The notes below the pieces were generated by a model. It did not search any database and was not told the DNA's origin. It saw only the letters and a list, made by a program, of their open reading frames with translations. This document shows positions 7,918 through 17,844 of a stretch of 64,000 nucleotides of DNA, in pieces. The DNA is taken from contig JARFNK010000001.1 in the NCBI GenBank assembly GCA_029167225.1, positions 372,001 through 436,000 of the forward strand, in the 5' to 3' direction. Made by a program: the position numbers and the translations under genes. Each line of letters opens with the position of its first letter. The first letter of the stretch is position 1. The stretch is from Sphingobium arseniciresistens. GTDB taxonomy: Bacteria > Pseudomonadota > Alphaproteobacteria > Sphingomonadales > Sphingomonadaceae.

Positions 7918-9339
7918 ATGACCGCGACCATCCCCGAAAATGCCAACGGCGAAAATACGCGCATCGAAACCGACAGCATCGGCGCCATCGCCGTGCCCGC
8001 CGACGCCTATTGGGGGGCGCAGACCCAGCGCAGCATCGAGAATTTCCCGTTCGGCGTGACCGAGCACATGCCCATCGGCATCGTCCGCGCCCTCGCCCAT
8101 GTGAAGCGCGCGGCCGCCCGCGTGAACCGCGCCCATGGGCTGGACTCGAAGCTCGCCGACGCGATGGAAGCCGCCGCGCAGGAAGTGATCGACGGCAAGC
8201 TGGACGACCAGTTCCCGCTCGTCATCTGGCAGACGGGCAGCGGCACCCAGTCCAACATGAACGCCAATGAAGTGATCGCCGGCCGCGCCAACGAGATGCT
8301 CTCCGGCACGCGCGGCGGCAAGTCGCCCGTCCATCCTAACGACCATGTGAACATGGGCCAGTCGTCCAACGACAGCTTCCCGACAGCGCTGCATATCGCG
8401 GCGGCTTTGGCGGTCACCGGCGCGCTCTTCCCGGCGCTCGACCGATTGCACGACGCGCTGGATGCCAAGGCGAAGGCCTGGGATCATATCGTGAAGATCG
8501 GCCGCACCCATTTGCAGGACGCGACGCCGCTGACGCTGGGGCAGGAGTTTTCCGGCTACGCGCATCAGATTTACCGCAGCCGCAAGCGGATCGAGCCGGC
8601 GACCCTGCACGGCATGACGGCGCTGGCGCAGGGCGGCACGGCGGTCGGCACCGGCCTCAATGCGCCCACCGGCTTTGCCGAGGCGATCGCGGCGGAGATC
8701 GCGTCCGCCACCGGCCTGCCCTTCCGCACCGCCGACAACAAGTTCGAGGCGCTGGCCTCCAATGATCCGCTGGTCCACCTCTCTTCCACGCTCGCGACCC
8801 TGGCGGTGGCGCTGACCAAGATTGCCAACGACATCCGGCTGCTCGGCTCCGGCCCGCGCTCGGGCCTTGGCGAGCTGGACCTGCCCGCGAACGAGCCGGG
8901 CAGCTCCATCATGCCGGGCAAGGTCAACCCGACCCAGTGCGAGATGCTGACCATGGTCGCCGCACAGGTGATCGGCAATCATCAGGCAGTGACGGTGGGC
9001 GGCCTTCAGGGCCATCTGGAACTCAACGTGTTCAAGCCGATGATCGGCGCGGCGGTGCTGCGTTCCATCCATCTGCTCGCCGTGGGCATGGACAGCTTCG
9101 CCGAGCGCTGCATCGAGGGGCTGGAGGCCAATGAAGGCCGGATCGCCGAACTGGTCGACCGTTCGCTGATGCTGGTGACGGCGCTGGCGCCGGAGATCGG
9201 CTATGACAATGCCGCCAAGATCGCCAAGCACGCCCATGCGGAGGGGCTGACGCTGCGCGAGGCCGGACTGGCGCTCGGGCTCGTCGATGCCGCGACATTC
9301 GACCGGCTGGTCCGCCCCGAAACCATGGTGGGCCGGTAA
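7918..9339 (+). CDS. fumC: Fumarate hydratase, class II
   Basis: A 473-residue iron-independent fumarase that interconverts fumarate and L-malate in the citric acid cycle. Family signature [11 protein letters not shown] is at about residues 328-338, containing the mobile-loop catalytic serine; the substrate site is seen in [13 protein letters not shown], the site-B region in [15 protein letters not shown] and the helper histidine in [16 protein letters not shown]. The ATG at 7918 was chosen because the 24 codons upstream in frame do not resemble the family. A GC hairpin without T run lies just after the stop (9349-9381). Confidence 0.96.
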   Translation: MTATIPENANGENTRIETDSIGAIAVPADAYWGAQTQRSIENFPFGVTEHMPIGIVRALAHVKRAAARVNRAHGLDSKLADAMEAAAQEVIDGKLDDQFPLVIWQTGSGTQSNMNANEVIAGRANEMLSGTRGGKSPVHPNDHVNMGQSSNDSFPTALHIAAALAVTGALFPALDRLHDALDAKAKAWDHIVKIGRTHLQDATPLTLGQEFSGYAHQIYRSRKRIEPATLHGMTALAQGGTAVGTGLNAPTGFAEAIAAEIASATGLPFRTADNKFEALASNDPLVHLSSTLATLAVALTKIANDIRLLGSGPRSGLGELDLPANEPGSSIMPGKVNPTQCEMLTMVAAQVIGNHQAVTVGGLQGHLELNVFKPMIGAAVLRSIHLLAVGMDSFAERCIEGLEANEGRIAELVDRSLMLVTALAPEIGYDNAAKIAKHAHAEGLTLREAGLALGLVDAATFDRLVRPETMVGR

Positions 9340-9494
9340 CGGCGTCGTCGCGGCCCGGAACCTTGCCGGTTTTGGGCCGCGAACATGCGTGATCGACTCA
9401 TGTCACCGCGTAAAACACTCGGCTTCCCGGAACCGAGGCGCCTCGCTATACATTCCCTATGGCGAAGACACCGACAGAACAGGGACACCACAGC

Positions 9495-9839
9495 ATGCGA
9501 ATCCTGGGCAAGATCGCCACCACCATCATCGGCACGCGGATAGCGGCGGAGGCCGGCAAGGCGGGCCTGCTCGGCGCGGCGGCCGGCATGGTCGCGACAC
9601 GGGTGATCGCCCGCTCCCCCATCGGCGCGCTGGCCATCGGCGGCGCCTATGTCGCGCACAAGCTGTGGCAGAAGAAGAAGCAGATCGACGCCAAGGGGCC
9701 GCATGAGGCCGCCGTCGAGGACGGCCTCGTCAAGGAAGGCGAGCGTCCGCTGTCCTTCGCCAGCCGCCGCGCATCCTATCGCAAGGCACGTCCGCTCAAG
9801 CCCAAGGCCCCCGTCAGACGCCGCCCTGCCAGGCCTTGA
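9495..9839 (+). CDS. Hypothetical protein with glycine-rich hydrophobic segment and basic tail
   Basis: A 114-residue protein I do not recognise. Residues 1-60 are Ala/Gly/Ile rich ([18 protein letters not shown], then [17 protein letters not shown] and [15 protein letters not shown]), resembling a membrane-inserting glycine-zipper pair. The rest is charged, ending in Pro/Arg-rich residues. The ATG at 9495 has AGGGA nine bases upstream; an ATG at 9459 would add 12 residues but lacks a Shine-Dalgarno. The 3' end overlaps the convergent DUF2585 gene by 26 bases. Confidence 0.6.
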   Translation: MRILGKIATTIIGTRIAAEAGKAGLLGAAAGMVATRVIARSPIGALAIGGAYVAHKLWQKKKQIDAKGPHEAAVEDGLVKEGERPLSFASRRASYRKARPLKPKAPVRRRPARP

Positions 9840-10371
9840 TCGCCTCGACCGGCCAGGCGAGCATCAGCACGTTCAGGGTCAGGTTGTCGCGGATCACCCA
9901 CAGGGTCATCAGTTCGAAAGCGATGGCAACCGCGACCGTCAGCCATACGGGCACGCGCGCGGCAAACAGGAAGCCAAGCGTCATCATGGCGATGTCGCTC
10001 ACCGAATTGAGGATCGAGTCACCGGTATAGCCGAGCGCGATGGTCGCGGTGCGATAGCGGTCGATGATGATCGGCGAATTTTCCAGCACTTCCCATGCCG
10101 CCTCGATCAGGACGGCGACCGACAGGCGCAGCGGCAGAGCGCGCCCGCGCATCACCAACCACGTCGCACCATAGAAGAGAAAGCCATGGATGATATGGCT
10201 GAAGCTGTACCAGTCGGCGATATGCTGGCTGTTGCCGCTGTCGACCGCGCCATGCCACAGCTCCACCGTGCCGCAGGTGCAGATCGGCGGACGCCCCATC
10301 GCGAGCAGGATGAAGATGGTCGCCGCGACGATGATCGGGCTTAGCGCCCAATATTTCCAGCCGCCCGTCAT
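9814..10371 (-). CDS. DUF2585 (UPF0314-type) membrane protein
   Basis: A 185-residue inner-membrane protein with about five hydrophobic helices. A conserved polar part between helices 1 and 2 reads [10 protein letters not shown], then [20 protein letters not shown] with His residues, and later [16 protein letters not shown] recognise these as the DUF2585/UPF0314 pattern of alphaproteobacteria. The function is unknown. The start ATG overlaps the stop of the DUF1697 gene by four bases (ATGA), so the two are translationally coupled. Confidence 0.8.
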   Translation of the reverse strand: MTGGWKYWALSPIIVAATIFILLAMGRPPICTCGTVELWHGAVDSGNSQHIADWYSFSHIIHGFLFYGATWLVMRGRALPLRLSVAVLIEAAWEVLENSPIIIDRYRTATIALGYTGDSILNSVSDIAMMTLGFLFAARVPVWLTVAVAIAFELMTLWVIRDNLTLNVLMLAWPVEAIKAWQGGV

Positions 10372-10949
10372 GCGCCGCCCTCTCCGAGCAGTTCCGCGAT
10401 CTTGAGCACGCTGTTCCAGTTACGCCCCGTCACCGTGGAGCCGGCACATTTGTCGATGAAGGCCGGGGTCAGCTTCGAATCGGCGACCGACTGGCCATAG
10501 TCTATCCACAGCGCACCGCCCGCCTGCGCGATCCGTTCATGCGGCGAGGCCCGCGCACGCAGCTTCTCCGCCGCATCCGCCTCCAGCGGTGCGCGCGACA
10601 GGCACAGATGGACCAGCTTGGGGTTGGCGTTCGCTTCGCCGGCAAAGGGGTTCGCCGCGATATAGCCCGCCCAGTCGGCCGCCGCCCGCACGATCACATC
10701 GGTCGCGAAGCCGAATTCCGCGACGATCATTGCCTCCAGTGCCTCCCGCACCGCATCCAGCGGGCCGGGCGCATCGACGATCAGGTTGCCGCTCTGGATA
10801 TAGGTGCGGGGATTGCCCCAGCCCCGTTCGAGGCACAGCGCGCGCAGCCGCGCCATGGGCAGCTTGCGGTTGCCACCGACATTGATGCCGCGCATCAGCG
10901 CGATCCATGTCGGCCCCTGTGCCTTTCCGGCACTGCTTTTGCCTGCCAT
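10368..10949 (-). CDS. DUF1697 family protein
   Basis: About 193 residues. The N-terminal phrase [21 protein letters not shown] and the following [13 protein letters not shown] are the hallmark of DUF1697, a family of unknown function with an alpha/beta fold. The C-terminal [13 protein letters not shown] is also typical. Two starts are possible (10958 and 10949). The minus strand has AAGGGGG just before the first, which would be too close, and about ten bases before the second, so 10949 is preferred. Only about 50 bases separate it from divergent gmk. Confidence 0.85.
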   Translation of the reverse strand: MAGKSSAGKAQGPTWIALMRGINVGGNRKLPMARLRALCLERGWGNPRTYIQSGNLIVDAPGPLDAVREALEAMIVAEFGFATDVIVRAAADWAGYIAANPFAGEANANPKLVHLCLSRAPLEADAAEKLRARASPHERIAQAGGALWIDYGQSVADSKLTPAFIDKCAGSTVTGRNWNSVLKIAELLGEGGA

Positions 10950-10998
10950 TCCCGCCATTCCCCCTTGCAAAATCGCGATACCATCGTCACTAGCAGCC

Positions 10999-11667
10999 AT
11001 GGCCCACAGCAACCAGTCCGACCCCCATGGCTTCAAGCGTCGCGGGGTGCTTTTCGTCCTTTCCTCGCCCTCAGGCGCGGGCAAATCCACCATCGCGCGC
11101 AAGCTGCTTGCGTCGGACGACGGGCTGCAGATGTCCGTCTCCGCCACGACCCGCGCGCCGCGTCCGGGCGAGGTCGACGGCAAGGACTATCATTTCACCG
11201 ATCTAGAAGGCTTCCGGCAGATGGTGTCGGACCATGAGTTCCTGGAATGGGCGCATGTGTTCGGCCATCGCTATGGCACGCCCAAGGCGCCGGTCGAGGC
11301 GATGCTGAAGGCCGGGCGCGACGTGCTGTTCGACATCGACTGGCAGGGCGCACAGCAGCTTTACCAGATCGCCGGCGGCGACGTGGTGCGTGTGTTCATC
11401 CTGCCGCCGTCAATGGACGAGCTGGAACGCCGCCTGCGCGGACGCGGGACGGACAGCGACGCGGTGATCCAGGGCCGCATGGCGCGCGCCACCAGTGAGA
11501 TCGCGCATTGGGACGGCTATGACTATGTGCTGTGCAACGACGATGCCGAGGCCTGCTTCCTGAAGGTCAAGACCATCCTGGAAGCCGAAAGGCTGAAGCG
11601 CAGCCGCCAGACCGGCCTGATCGGCTTCATCCGCCACATCAGCAAGCAGGTCCACGACCCCGAATAA
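10999..11667 (+). CDS. gmk: Guanylate kinase
   Basis: A 222-residue enzyme that phosphorylates GMP to GDP with ATP. The P-loop SSPSGAGKST is near residues 22-31; the GMP-binding part follows as TTRAPRPGEVDGKDYHF; the lid has RGRGTDSD. The start ATG at 10999 gives a conventional N-terminus, while a longer frame to 10804 runs over the divergent gene and looks spurious. Next gene downstream is an unknown membrane protein after 86 bases. Confidence 0.95.
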   Translation: MAHSNQSDPHGFKRRGVLFVLSSPSGAGKSTIARKLLASDDGLQMSVSATTRAPRPGEVDGKDYHFTDLEGFRQMVSDHEFLEWAHVFGHRYGTPKAPVEAMLKAGRDVLFDIDWQGAQQLYQIAGGDVVRVFILPPSMDELERRLRGRGTDSDAVIQGRMARATSEIAHWDGYDYVLCNDDAEACFLKVKTILEAERLKRSRQTGLIGFIRHISKQVHDPE

Positions 11668-11753
11668 ATCCGCTCGTCCCCTCCTCTTCGGGATAGCCTT
11701 GGGCGTTCGCGCGTTCATGCTTCGATATGTGACGGACCGGAGGGATAAGGGCG

Positions 11754-12398
11754 ATGTTCAAGACACTGATCGGCGGGCTGCTGGGCGGCCTCGCCATGTA
11801 TCTGATCGGCTTCGTCTTCTGGGGCACGCCGCTCAGCAACCTCGCCTATTCCAGTATCGACGGGCAGGCCAGCGCCACCCTGCAGGCGCAACTGGCGCAG
11901 GCGCTGACCCAGTCGGGTACCGGCGTCTATGCCATCCCCTCCCCCGGCAGCAGCGAAGGCACGATCCTGTACGGCAAGGGGCCGGTCGCGCAGGTGATGT
12001 TCAACACGGCAGGGTTTCCGGTGGTCGACAGCGCCAGCCTGATCGCCGGGCTCGTGCTGGCGCTGGTCGTCGGCGTGATCCTGGCCTTTGCGCTGCGCGC
12101 GGTGACGATCGACTCGGCGACGCGCGGACGGGCGGCGATCCTCTTCGCCTTCGCTGCCGTGCTGTGGATGCATATCGGCCAGCCGATCTTCAACCACGCG
12201 CCCTGGGGCTATTTCCTCTACCTCGCCTTTTCCGATTTTCTGGGGCTGGCGGTGGCAGGCTTGATCGCCGCGCGCTTTGCCGACAGCAAGGAAAGCAGGG
12301 TTGCCCCCGCTCCCAACGTCGAGCCGACGTTCAAGCCGGCGACACCGATCGATCCTGCGCCCGGCCCGCGGACAGATCCGCTCGGCCCGACCATTTAG
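11754..12398 (+). CDS. Hypothetical four-helix membrane protein
   Basis: A 214-residue protein with no family I recognise. Helix 1 is at residues 4-24 (GGLLGGLAMYLIGFVFWG), followed by a soluble loop of about 65 residues, probably periplasmic, then three closely spaced helices at about 92-115, 125-142 and 150-172. The C-terminal 40 residues are Pro-rich and probably cytoplasmic. A GGAGG about 13 bases before the ATG is acceptable. Its 3' end faces the ABC-F gene across 21 bases. Confidence 0.7.
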   Translation: MFKTLIGGLLGGLAMYLIGFVFWGTPLSNLAYSSIDGQASATLQAQLAQALTQSGTGVYAIPSPGSSEGTILYGKGPVAQVMFNTAGFPVVDSASLIAGLVLALVVGVILAFALRAVTIDSATRGRAAILFAFAAVLWMHIGQPIFNHAPWGYFLYLAFSDFLGLAVAGLIAARFADSKESRVAPAPNVEPTFKPATPIDPAPGPRTDPLGPTI

Positions 12399-12419
12399 GG
12401 CGCAGGCACCACGAGGCGG

Positions 12420-14018
12420 TCAACCACCCATGGCACGATCGCCTATGAGGACATGGCGAGTGATACCGATCCTGGCGAGAAATTCGGCATCATGGCTGAC
12501 CACCAGCAGGGCGCCGTCATAGGCTGACAGCCCGGCCTCCACCGCCGCGATCGATTCCAGATCGAGATGGTTGGTCGGTTCGTCGAGGATCAGGAAGCCC
12601 GGCAGGATCGGACCGCCCAGCACGCAGGCGAGCCCGGCACGCAGCATCTGCCCGCCGCTCAGATCCGACACCAGTTGGTCCGCTGCGGCGGCCCTGAAAC
12701 GAAAGCGTGCGAGCGCGGCGCGTACGGCATTGTTCGTAGAGCCGGGATGGAGCCGCGCGAAATTCTCCGCGACGGTCAGCGATGGATCGAGAATGCTGAC
12801 CCGCTGGTCGAGCAGGGCAAGCGGCATGTGGACGCGAACGCTGCCCGACCATGGCTGCAACTGGCCGGTGATGAGGTGCAGCAGGGTCGACTTGCCGCAA
12901 CCATTGGGGCCGGTCAACGCCATCCGCTCCGGGCCGCTGATCGACAGGGAGAGATTATTGATGACCGCCTCCCCCGGCGCATAGCCGCCCGTGACATGCT
13001 CGACGTCCAGCACCGACCGCGAAGAGGACAGCCCGGTCGAGGGCAGCGTGATCGCGATCGCCTCGACCACTTCAACGCGCTCCTTCGCCTGGGCGACCTG
13101 GTCCCCGGCCTCGGCGCTCTGGCGTTCGGCAAGGCGGGCATTGCCGCCACTGCTATTTTCAGCCTGTTGCTTGCGCGCGCCCAGCAGGATACGGGGAAGA
13201 TCACCCCGCGCGCCGCGACGGCTGCCGGCGGCATCGCGCCGGTCCTGCCGCTCGGCGGTGATCTGCGCCTTGCGCCTGACATCCGCCATCCGGCGCTCCG
13301 CGCTCGCAAGGTCATGCTCGGCCGCCGCCAGTTCGATGGCCTTGCGCTCGCGATAATGGCTCCAGTTGCCGCCATAGCGCGTGGCGCCGAGGCTGGTCAG
13401 CTCGACGATGGCATCCATCTCCTCCAGCAATTGCCGGTCGTGGCTGATGACGATGGCGCCAGAACGCCAGCCCCGCAGGAGGTCGCGGATCGCGCGCCTC
13501 CCGTCCATGTCCAGATTATTGGTCGGCTCGTCGAGGAGCAAGAAATCCGGCGCCGCGAAGATCGCCCCGGCGAGCGCCGCACGCGTCCGCTGGCCGCCCG
13601 ACAGCCGCGCCAGCAGGGTATCGGCGCCAGCCTCCAGCCCGACTTGCGCCAGCGCGGCCTTCATCCGGGCCTCTATGGTCCAGTCGGCCTCGGCGAGTTC
13701 CTCGATGCTCGCTTGGCCTGCTTCAGCCTTTTGCAGCAGCGCGATACCGTCGGCGACGCCGAACAGATCGGCGATCGTTTCATCGGGCGTGACCTGAACG
13801 GCCTGTCCCAGCAGGCTGACCGATCCTGCGACCGTGATCCGGCCTTTCGTCGGTTCCAGTGCGCCGGCGATCAGCTTCAGCAGCGTCGTCTTGCCGACAC
13901 CGTTGCGACCGACGATGCCGGCCCGTTCACGCTGGAAGTTGCAGTCGAGGTCCGAAAGGACGGGCTGGCCGTCAGGCGTGGACCAGCTGAGATGGGAGAT
14001 CGTGATGGAAGCGGGCAT
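12420..14018 (-). CDS. ABC-F family ATPase (duplicated ATP-binding cassettes)
   Basis: A 532-residue soluble protein with two ABC domains and no membrane segments, the ABC-F layout of ribosome-associated translation factors and some antibiotic-resistance proteins. Domain 1 has Walker A GRNGVGKTT, signature LSGGQRTR and Walker B FLLLDEPTNNLD; domain 2 has GPNGCGKST, LSGGQMLR and FLILDEPTNHLD. The charged interdomain linker (about residues 215-300) carries RQDRRDAAGSRRGARGDLP, a phrase common in the Uup/YheS-like group found in proteobacteria. The ATG at 14018 starts the family motif ITISHLSW; an in-frame ATG at 14042 is less likely. The 290 bases to rluE form a divergent promoter region with no other gene seen. 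Confidence 0.9.
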   Translation of the reverse strand: MPASITISHLSWSTPDGQPVLSDLDCNFQRERAGIVGRNGVGKTTLLKLIAGALEPTKGRITVAGSVSLLGQAVQVTPDETIADLFGVADGIALLQKAEAGQASIEELAEADWTIEARMKAALAQVGLEAGADTLLARLSGGQRTRAALAGAIFAAPDFLLLDEPTNNLDMDGRRAIRDLLRGWRSGAIVISHDRQLLEEMDAIVELTSLGATRYGGNWSHYRERKAIELAAAEHDLASAERRMADVRRKAQITAERQDRRDAAGSRRGARGDLPRILLGARKQQAENSSGGNARLAERQSAEAGDQVAQAKERVEVVEAIAITLPSTGLSSSRSVLDVEHVTGGYAPGEAVINNLSLSISGPERMALTGPNGCGKSTLLHLITGQLQPWSGSVRVHMPLALLDQRVSILDPSLTVAENFARLHPGSTNNAVRAALARFRFRAAAADQLVSDLSGGQMLRAGLACVLGGPILPGFLILDEPTNHLDLESIAAVEAGLSAYDGALLVVSHDAEFLARIGITRHVLIGDRAMGG

Positions 14019-14307
14019 GGAGAGAGACTTTCCTGTCGGCATGGCAGTGGGGCGATGCTGTCAGGGTGATGTCCATGGCCGGGGGGCTCCGTTACGATTG
14101 CGTCCCTCAAGATAGGTCCGGTCGGGCGCCGGGGCAAGGCGGGCAGTCGCCTGAAAAGCGCTCACGCGATATGCTGCCGACGTGGCGATTGCCGATCCAT
14201 GCGCTAAAGGGATGTCACCTCCGCGATCGTGCGGGCGGCGGCCGATGGCGTTCAGGCTGTCGGAATTGCCCTTTGGGTCGCGATCAATGTGCGCGGCGAA
14301 ATGGAGA

Positions 14308-14871
14308 ATGAACAAGCTCATGGCGCGGCTGATCCTGCTGAACAAGCCTTACGACATGCTGTCGCAATTCACCGACCGCGGCACCCAGACGGCGCGTGCA
14401 ACCCTGTCGGATGTCGTCGACGTGCCCGGCGTCTATCCGGCCGGGCGGCTCGACCTCGACAGCGAGGGGCTGCTGATGCTGACCGATGACGGCCGGCTGC
14501 AGGCGCGAATCGCCGATCCCAAATTCAAGATGCCAAAAACATATCTGGTGCAGGTCGAGGGTGATGCGCAGGAAGAAAGCCTCGAGGCGCTGAGGCGGGG
14601 CGTGACGCTGAAGGACGGCCCGACCCTGCCTGCCAGTGTCGAGCGCATCGCCGATCCCGCGCTCTGGCCGCGCGATCCGCCGGTCCGCTTCCGCAAGAGC
14701 GTGCCCGACTGCTGGTTGAAGCTGACGATCTGCGAAGGACGCAACCGGCAGGTGCGCCGGATGACGGCGGCGGTCGGTCATCCGACCTTGCGGCTGGTGC
14801 GATGGAGCATTGGCGACTGGACGATCGAGGGCCTCCAGCCGGGGGAATGGCGGGACGCTGCCGCCACCTGA
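14308..14871 (+). CDS. rluE: RsuA/RluE-family ribosomal RNA pseudouridine synthase
   Basis: A 187-residue enzyme. The catalytic segment [20 protein letters not shown] holds the aspartate that attacks uridine; the start [15 protein letters not shown] and the C-terminal [21 protein letters not shown] are standard for the RsuA/RluB/E/F group. It lacks the N-terminal S4 domain, which with the short length favours RluE (23S rRNA U2457 in E. coli numbering). ATG at 14308 and 14320 are both possible; GGAG lies one base before the first and 13 before the second. Confidence 0.88.
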   Translation: MNKLMARLILLNKPYDMLSQFTDRGTQTARATLSDVVDVPGVYPAGRLDLDSEGLLMLTDDGRLQARIADPKFKMPKTYLVQVEGDAQEESLEALRRGVTLKDGPTLPASVERIADPALWPRDPPVRFRKSVPDCWLKLTICEGRNRQVRRMTAAVGHPTLRLVRWSIGDWTIEGLQPGEWRDAAAT

Positions 14872-14922
14872 GCGATAAGATGGCGAGGACGGGAGCCCGA
14901 TCAGCCGGCCCCCGGGCTGACC

Positions 14923-16104
14923 TCAATCCTCGTCATCCCCATCCTCGTCCTCAAAGCTCACACTGCCCTGATTGATGAGCGCGGCGAGTAGCGCCATCGC
15001 CGGCTGCGCTGTTGCAAGCGCGGGATCGACCATGATGTGATCCTGCGCGCAGAGCTGTTCGGCCAGCGCGACGGTGTCTCCGCTGCACGGGAAACTCCTG
15101 CCATCGGCGAACAGCAGCACCGATCCCGCATCCTGCCGGATGAAGGAAAAGCGGCTGGCCGGATTGCGCGAGAGCGGCCCGTGCTGCTCGACACAGGCAC
15201 GCACCGCCTCGACCGTCATCGGCTCTTCCAGTTCGAAATCCATCTCGGGATATTTGGGCGCGCTGTTATATTCGCCGAACCAGCGGGCGAAGGCATCGCG
15301 GTCCAGCATCTTCTGCGTGACCATCGCGTGGAGCCGTTCGAGGGCAGACGCGGAAATCTCGCCGGGATTGGCGCGGGCGGCGGCGATGCCCGCTCCGTCG
15401 AAACGATCCTCATAGCGGTCGTCATCCTGCATTTCCTCCAGCAGATGATCGCACCACTGCCCGATCAGGTCGCTGCGCGAGGGCGCGCGAAAGCCAACCG
15501 AATAGGTCATGCAATCGTCGCCGACCGCAACGCCGTTATGCGCAATGCCAGGCGGCACATAGAGGATGTCGCCTGGCTCCAGGATCCATTCGTCGAGCGC
15601 CTCGAAGCTGGCGAGCAGGCGCAGGTCGTCATGCGGCAACAGCGGCGTGGCGGCATCGCACAGCGCGCCGACCTGCCAGCGACGCCGGCCGAGCCCCTGG
15701 ATGAGGAACACGTCATATTGATCGACATGCGCACCGACGCCGCCGCCGTCGGTCGCATAGCTCACCATCACGTCGTCGATGCGCCAATTGGGTATGAAGC
15801 GGAACGGATCGATCAGCGCTGCCACATCGGGCACATGGATGTCGACGGCCTGCACCAGCAGCGTCCAAGGCGCCTTGCCCAGCTTGCCGAAGCGGGTTTC
15901 GGCGAAGGGGCCATGCTCCAGCTTCCATGTCCCGCGCGCCTGGGTGATGAGGCGCGATTCCACACCCTCCTCGCACGCAAGGCCGGCCAGTTCAGCGGGT
16001 TCGAGCGGATTGCGCCAGGCATTCCACGGCGCCTTGATCAGCAGCGGCTTCTTCTGCCAGTAATCGCGAAGGAACATGTCGATGTCGAAATGCGTGAGCT
16101 GCAT
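14923..16104 (-). CDS. JmjC/cupin oxygenase, YcfD/RoxA-like ribosomal protein hydroxylase
   Basis: A 393-residue 2-oxoglutarate/Fe(II) dioxygenase. The iron-binding HxD is His126/Asp128 in GAHVDQYDVFL, very near the positions known for E. coli YcfD, and the third ligand is the His in PPGIAHNGVAVG. The C-terminal part (after about residue 225) is the helical and winged-helix region of the family. E. coli YcfD hydroxylates an arginine of ribosomal protein L16, so the same role is inferred. Start chosen at 16104 because upstream codons (to 16221) do not look coding. It converges on rluE, another ribosome-modification gene. Confidence 0.88.
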   Translation of the reverse strand: MQLTHFDIDMFLRDYWQKKPLLIKAPWNAWRNPLEPAELAGLACEEGVESRLITQARGTWKLEHGPFAETRFGKLGKAPWTLLVQAVDIHVPDVAALIDPFRFIPNWRIDDVMVSYATDGGGVGAHVDQYDVFLIQGLGRRRWQVGALCDAATPLLPHDDLRLLASFEALDEWILEPGDILYVPPGIAHNGVAVGDDCMTYSVGFRAPSRSDLIGQWCDHLLEEMQDDDRYEDRFDGAGIAAARANPGEISASALERLHAMVTQKMLDRDAFARWFGEYNSAPKYPEMDFELEEPMTVEAVRACVEQHGPLSRNPASRFSFIRQDAGSVLLFADGRSFPCSGDTVALAEQLCAQDHIMVDPALATAQPAMALLAALINQGSVSFEDEDGDDED

Positions 16105-16602
16105 GGATACTCGCAACGAAATGGGGCGCCGGGCGCAAAAATGGCAACTGGACATCGACGACCGGAAGACGTCGCCGATGAAGACCGCGCGCAACCATAT
16201 CGCACGCCTGCGCCGTTGCATTGCCGGCTTGAAGCGCCGGAGTCAAAAGTGAGAACTAAAGATGTGATCGGGATGGCCTGTCAGCGCCGATCCTTCTCCG
16301 CTGCATTGCGGGTTAGGCAGACCTCGCCTGTCGCGCACAAAGGACAAGCTTGCTTGGAAAGACGGATGAACGCCACGTCCGCCGCTCATCGGCCCTTTTT
16401 TTGAGGTCGCTTTCGCGGCATTGCAACGAACCAAATCCTAACGCATTGACTCCGTTCGTCTCGATGGATGAACAATGGCGACGAAAATCATTTACGCTGG
16501 CCATTCCAACGTAATACAATCAGCATAAATCGTCTTTGACAAACCTGCCCAGGCCGGCACCGCTACGGACGTGCCCGCTTTAGTATCAAAATAGGGATTA
16601 AG
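16105..16602. other. Intergenic region with lowered GC upstream of ugd
   Basis: About 500 bases without a convincing gene. The half nearest ugd is clearly more AT-rich than the surroundings. A TTGACA hexamer is at 16536-16541 but no good -10 follows at 17 bases, so a promoter is only suspected. An AGGGA about six bases before the ugd ATG serves as the ribosome-binding site. Confidence 0.4.
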
Positions 16603-17769
16603 ATGAAAATCGCGGTTGCCGGTCTCGGCTATGTAGGACTGTCAAATGCGGTGCTTTTGGCCCAGAATCATGAAGTCTTGGCTATCGATGTCTCGGCTAA
16701 TCGAGTCGAAAAGGTCAATGCCCGCATCAGCCCGATCGAAGATACCGAAATCGAGACCTATCTCGCGCAGAAGCCGCTGAATCTTACGGCCACCGTCGAT
16801 GGCGAATTGGCTTATCGCGACGCGGATTTCGTCATCGTCGCAACGCCGACAAATTATGACGAAACGACAAACTCCTTCGACACTTCATCGGTGGAAGCGG
16901 TGATCGCAGACGTGATGCGCGTAAATCCCGTCGCGACCATCGTGATCAAGTCCACGATCCCTGTTGGCTACGTCGCCAACCTGCGGGCACGGACGGGATA
17001 TGACAATGTGATCTTCAGCCCGGAATTTCTGCGTGAGGGACGGGCGCTCCACGATAATCTCCATCCCAGCCGGATCGTAGTAGGCGAGCGTTCGCCCCGC
17101 GCCGAGCAATTTGCCGATCTCCTGCTTGAAGGCGCCATCTCCAAGGACGTGCCTGTCCTGCTCACTGACCCCTCGGAAGCCGAGGCCATCAAGCTCTTCT
17201 CCAACACCTACCTCGCTATGCGCGTCGCCTATTTCAATGAACTCGACAGCTACGCCATGATCCATGACATGGACGCCAAGCAGATCATCGCCGGTGTCGG
17301 CCTCGATCCGCGGATCGGCAACCATTATAATAATCCGTCCTTCGGCTATGGAGGCTATTGCCTGCCGAAAGACACGAAACAGCTTCTTGCCAACTATTCC
17401 GAGGTGCCGCAAAACCTCATCCGGGCGATCGTGGAAGCCAATACCACGCGCAAGGATTTCATTGCCCAGCGGATTCTGCAAAAATCTCCGAAAGTGGTCG
17501 GCATCTATCGCTTGGTCATGAAGGCAGGTTCGGACAATTTCCGCCAGAGTTCTATCCAGGGCATCATGAAGCGGATCAAGTCGAAGGGCGTTGAAGTCAT
17601 CGTCTATGAACCGGCCCTCGAAGGCGAGGAGTTTTTCAGGTCCCGCATCTTACGGGATCTGGATGCATTCAAAGCGGAAGCGGATGTCATCATCGCCAAC
17701 CGCATGACGGCGGACTTGAGCGACGTTGTCGACAAGGTATTCACGAGGGATCTTTTCGGCACCGACTGA
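16603..17769 (+). CDS. ugd: UDP-glucose 6-dehydrogenase
   Basis: A 388-residue NAD-dependent enzyme that oxidises UDP-glucose to UDP-glucuronate by two successive hydride transfers. The Rossmann motif GLGYVGLS is at residues 7-14; the catalytic cysteine is Cys253 in [20 protein letters not shown] is the substrate-facing loop. The length and the C-terminal NAD/UDP domain match the short bacterial Ugd group, common beside capsule genes. Codon use is more AT-tolerant than in neighbours, which with the upstream AT-rich region suggests acquired or fast-evolving surface-polysaccharide DNA. UDP-glucuronate feeds exopolysaccharide or lipopolysaccharide synthesis. Confidence 0.93.
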   Translation: MKIAVAGLGYVGLSNAVLLAQNHEVLAIDVSANRVEKVNARISPIEDTEIETYLAQKPLNLTATVDGELAYRDADFVIVATPTNYDETTNSFDTSSVEAVIADVMRVNPVATIVIKSTIPVGYVANLRARTGYDNVIFSPEFLREGRALHDNLHPSRIVVGERSPRAEQFADLLLEGAISKDVPVLLTDPSEAEAIKLFSNTYLAMRVAYFNELDSYAMIHDMDAKQIIAGVGLDPRIGNHYNNPSFGYGGYCLPKDTKQLLANYSEVPQNLIRAIVEANTTRKDFIAQRILQKSPKVVGIYRLVMKAGSDNFRQSSIQGIMKRIKSKGVEVIVYEPALEGEEFFRSRILRDLDAFKAEADVIIANRMTADLSDVVDKVFTRDLFGTD

Positions 17770-17844
17770 CCGATCGGCCGCAGCAATTTTCCAAACAGCC
17801 TCTCAAAATGAAACTGGCCATGCTGGTATGATGAGAGAAGCCGT

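Noticed and set aside
7477-9237. 586-codon minus-strand frame
   Set aside because: Antisense to fumC and sspB, both of which have clear family motifs.
12567-14069. 500-codon plus-strand frame
   Set aside because: Antisense to the ABC-F ATPase, whose Walker and signature motifs are intact.
16536-16564. Sigma-70 promoter for ugd with TTGACA
   Set aside because: The -35 hexamer is perfect but no acceptable -10 lies at 16-18 bases, so it is mentioned but not called.
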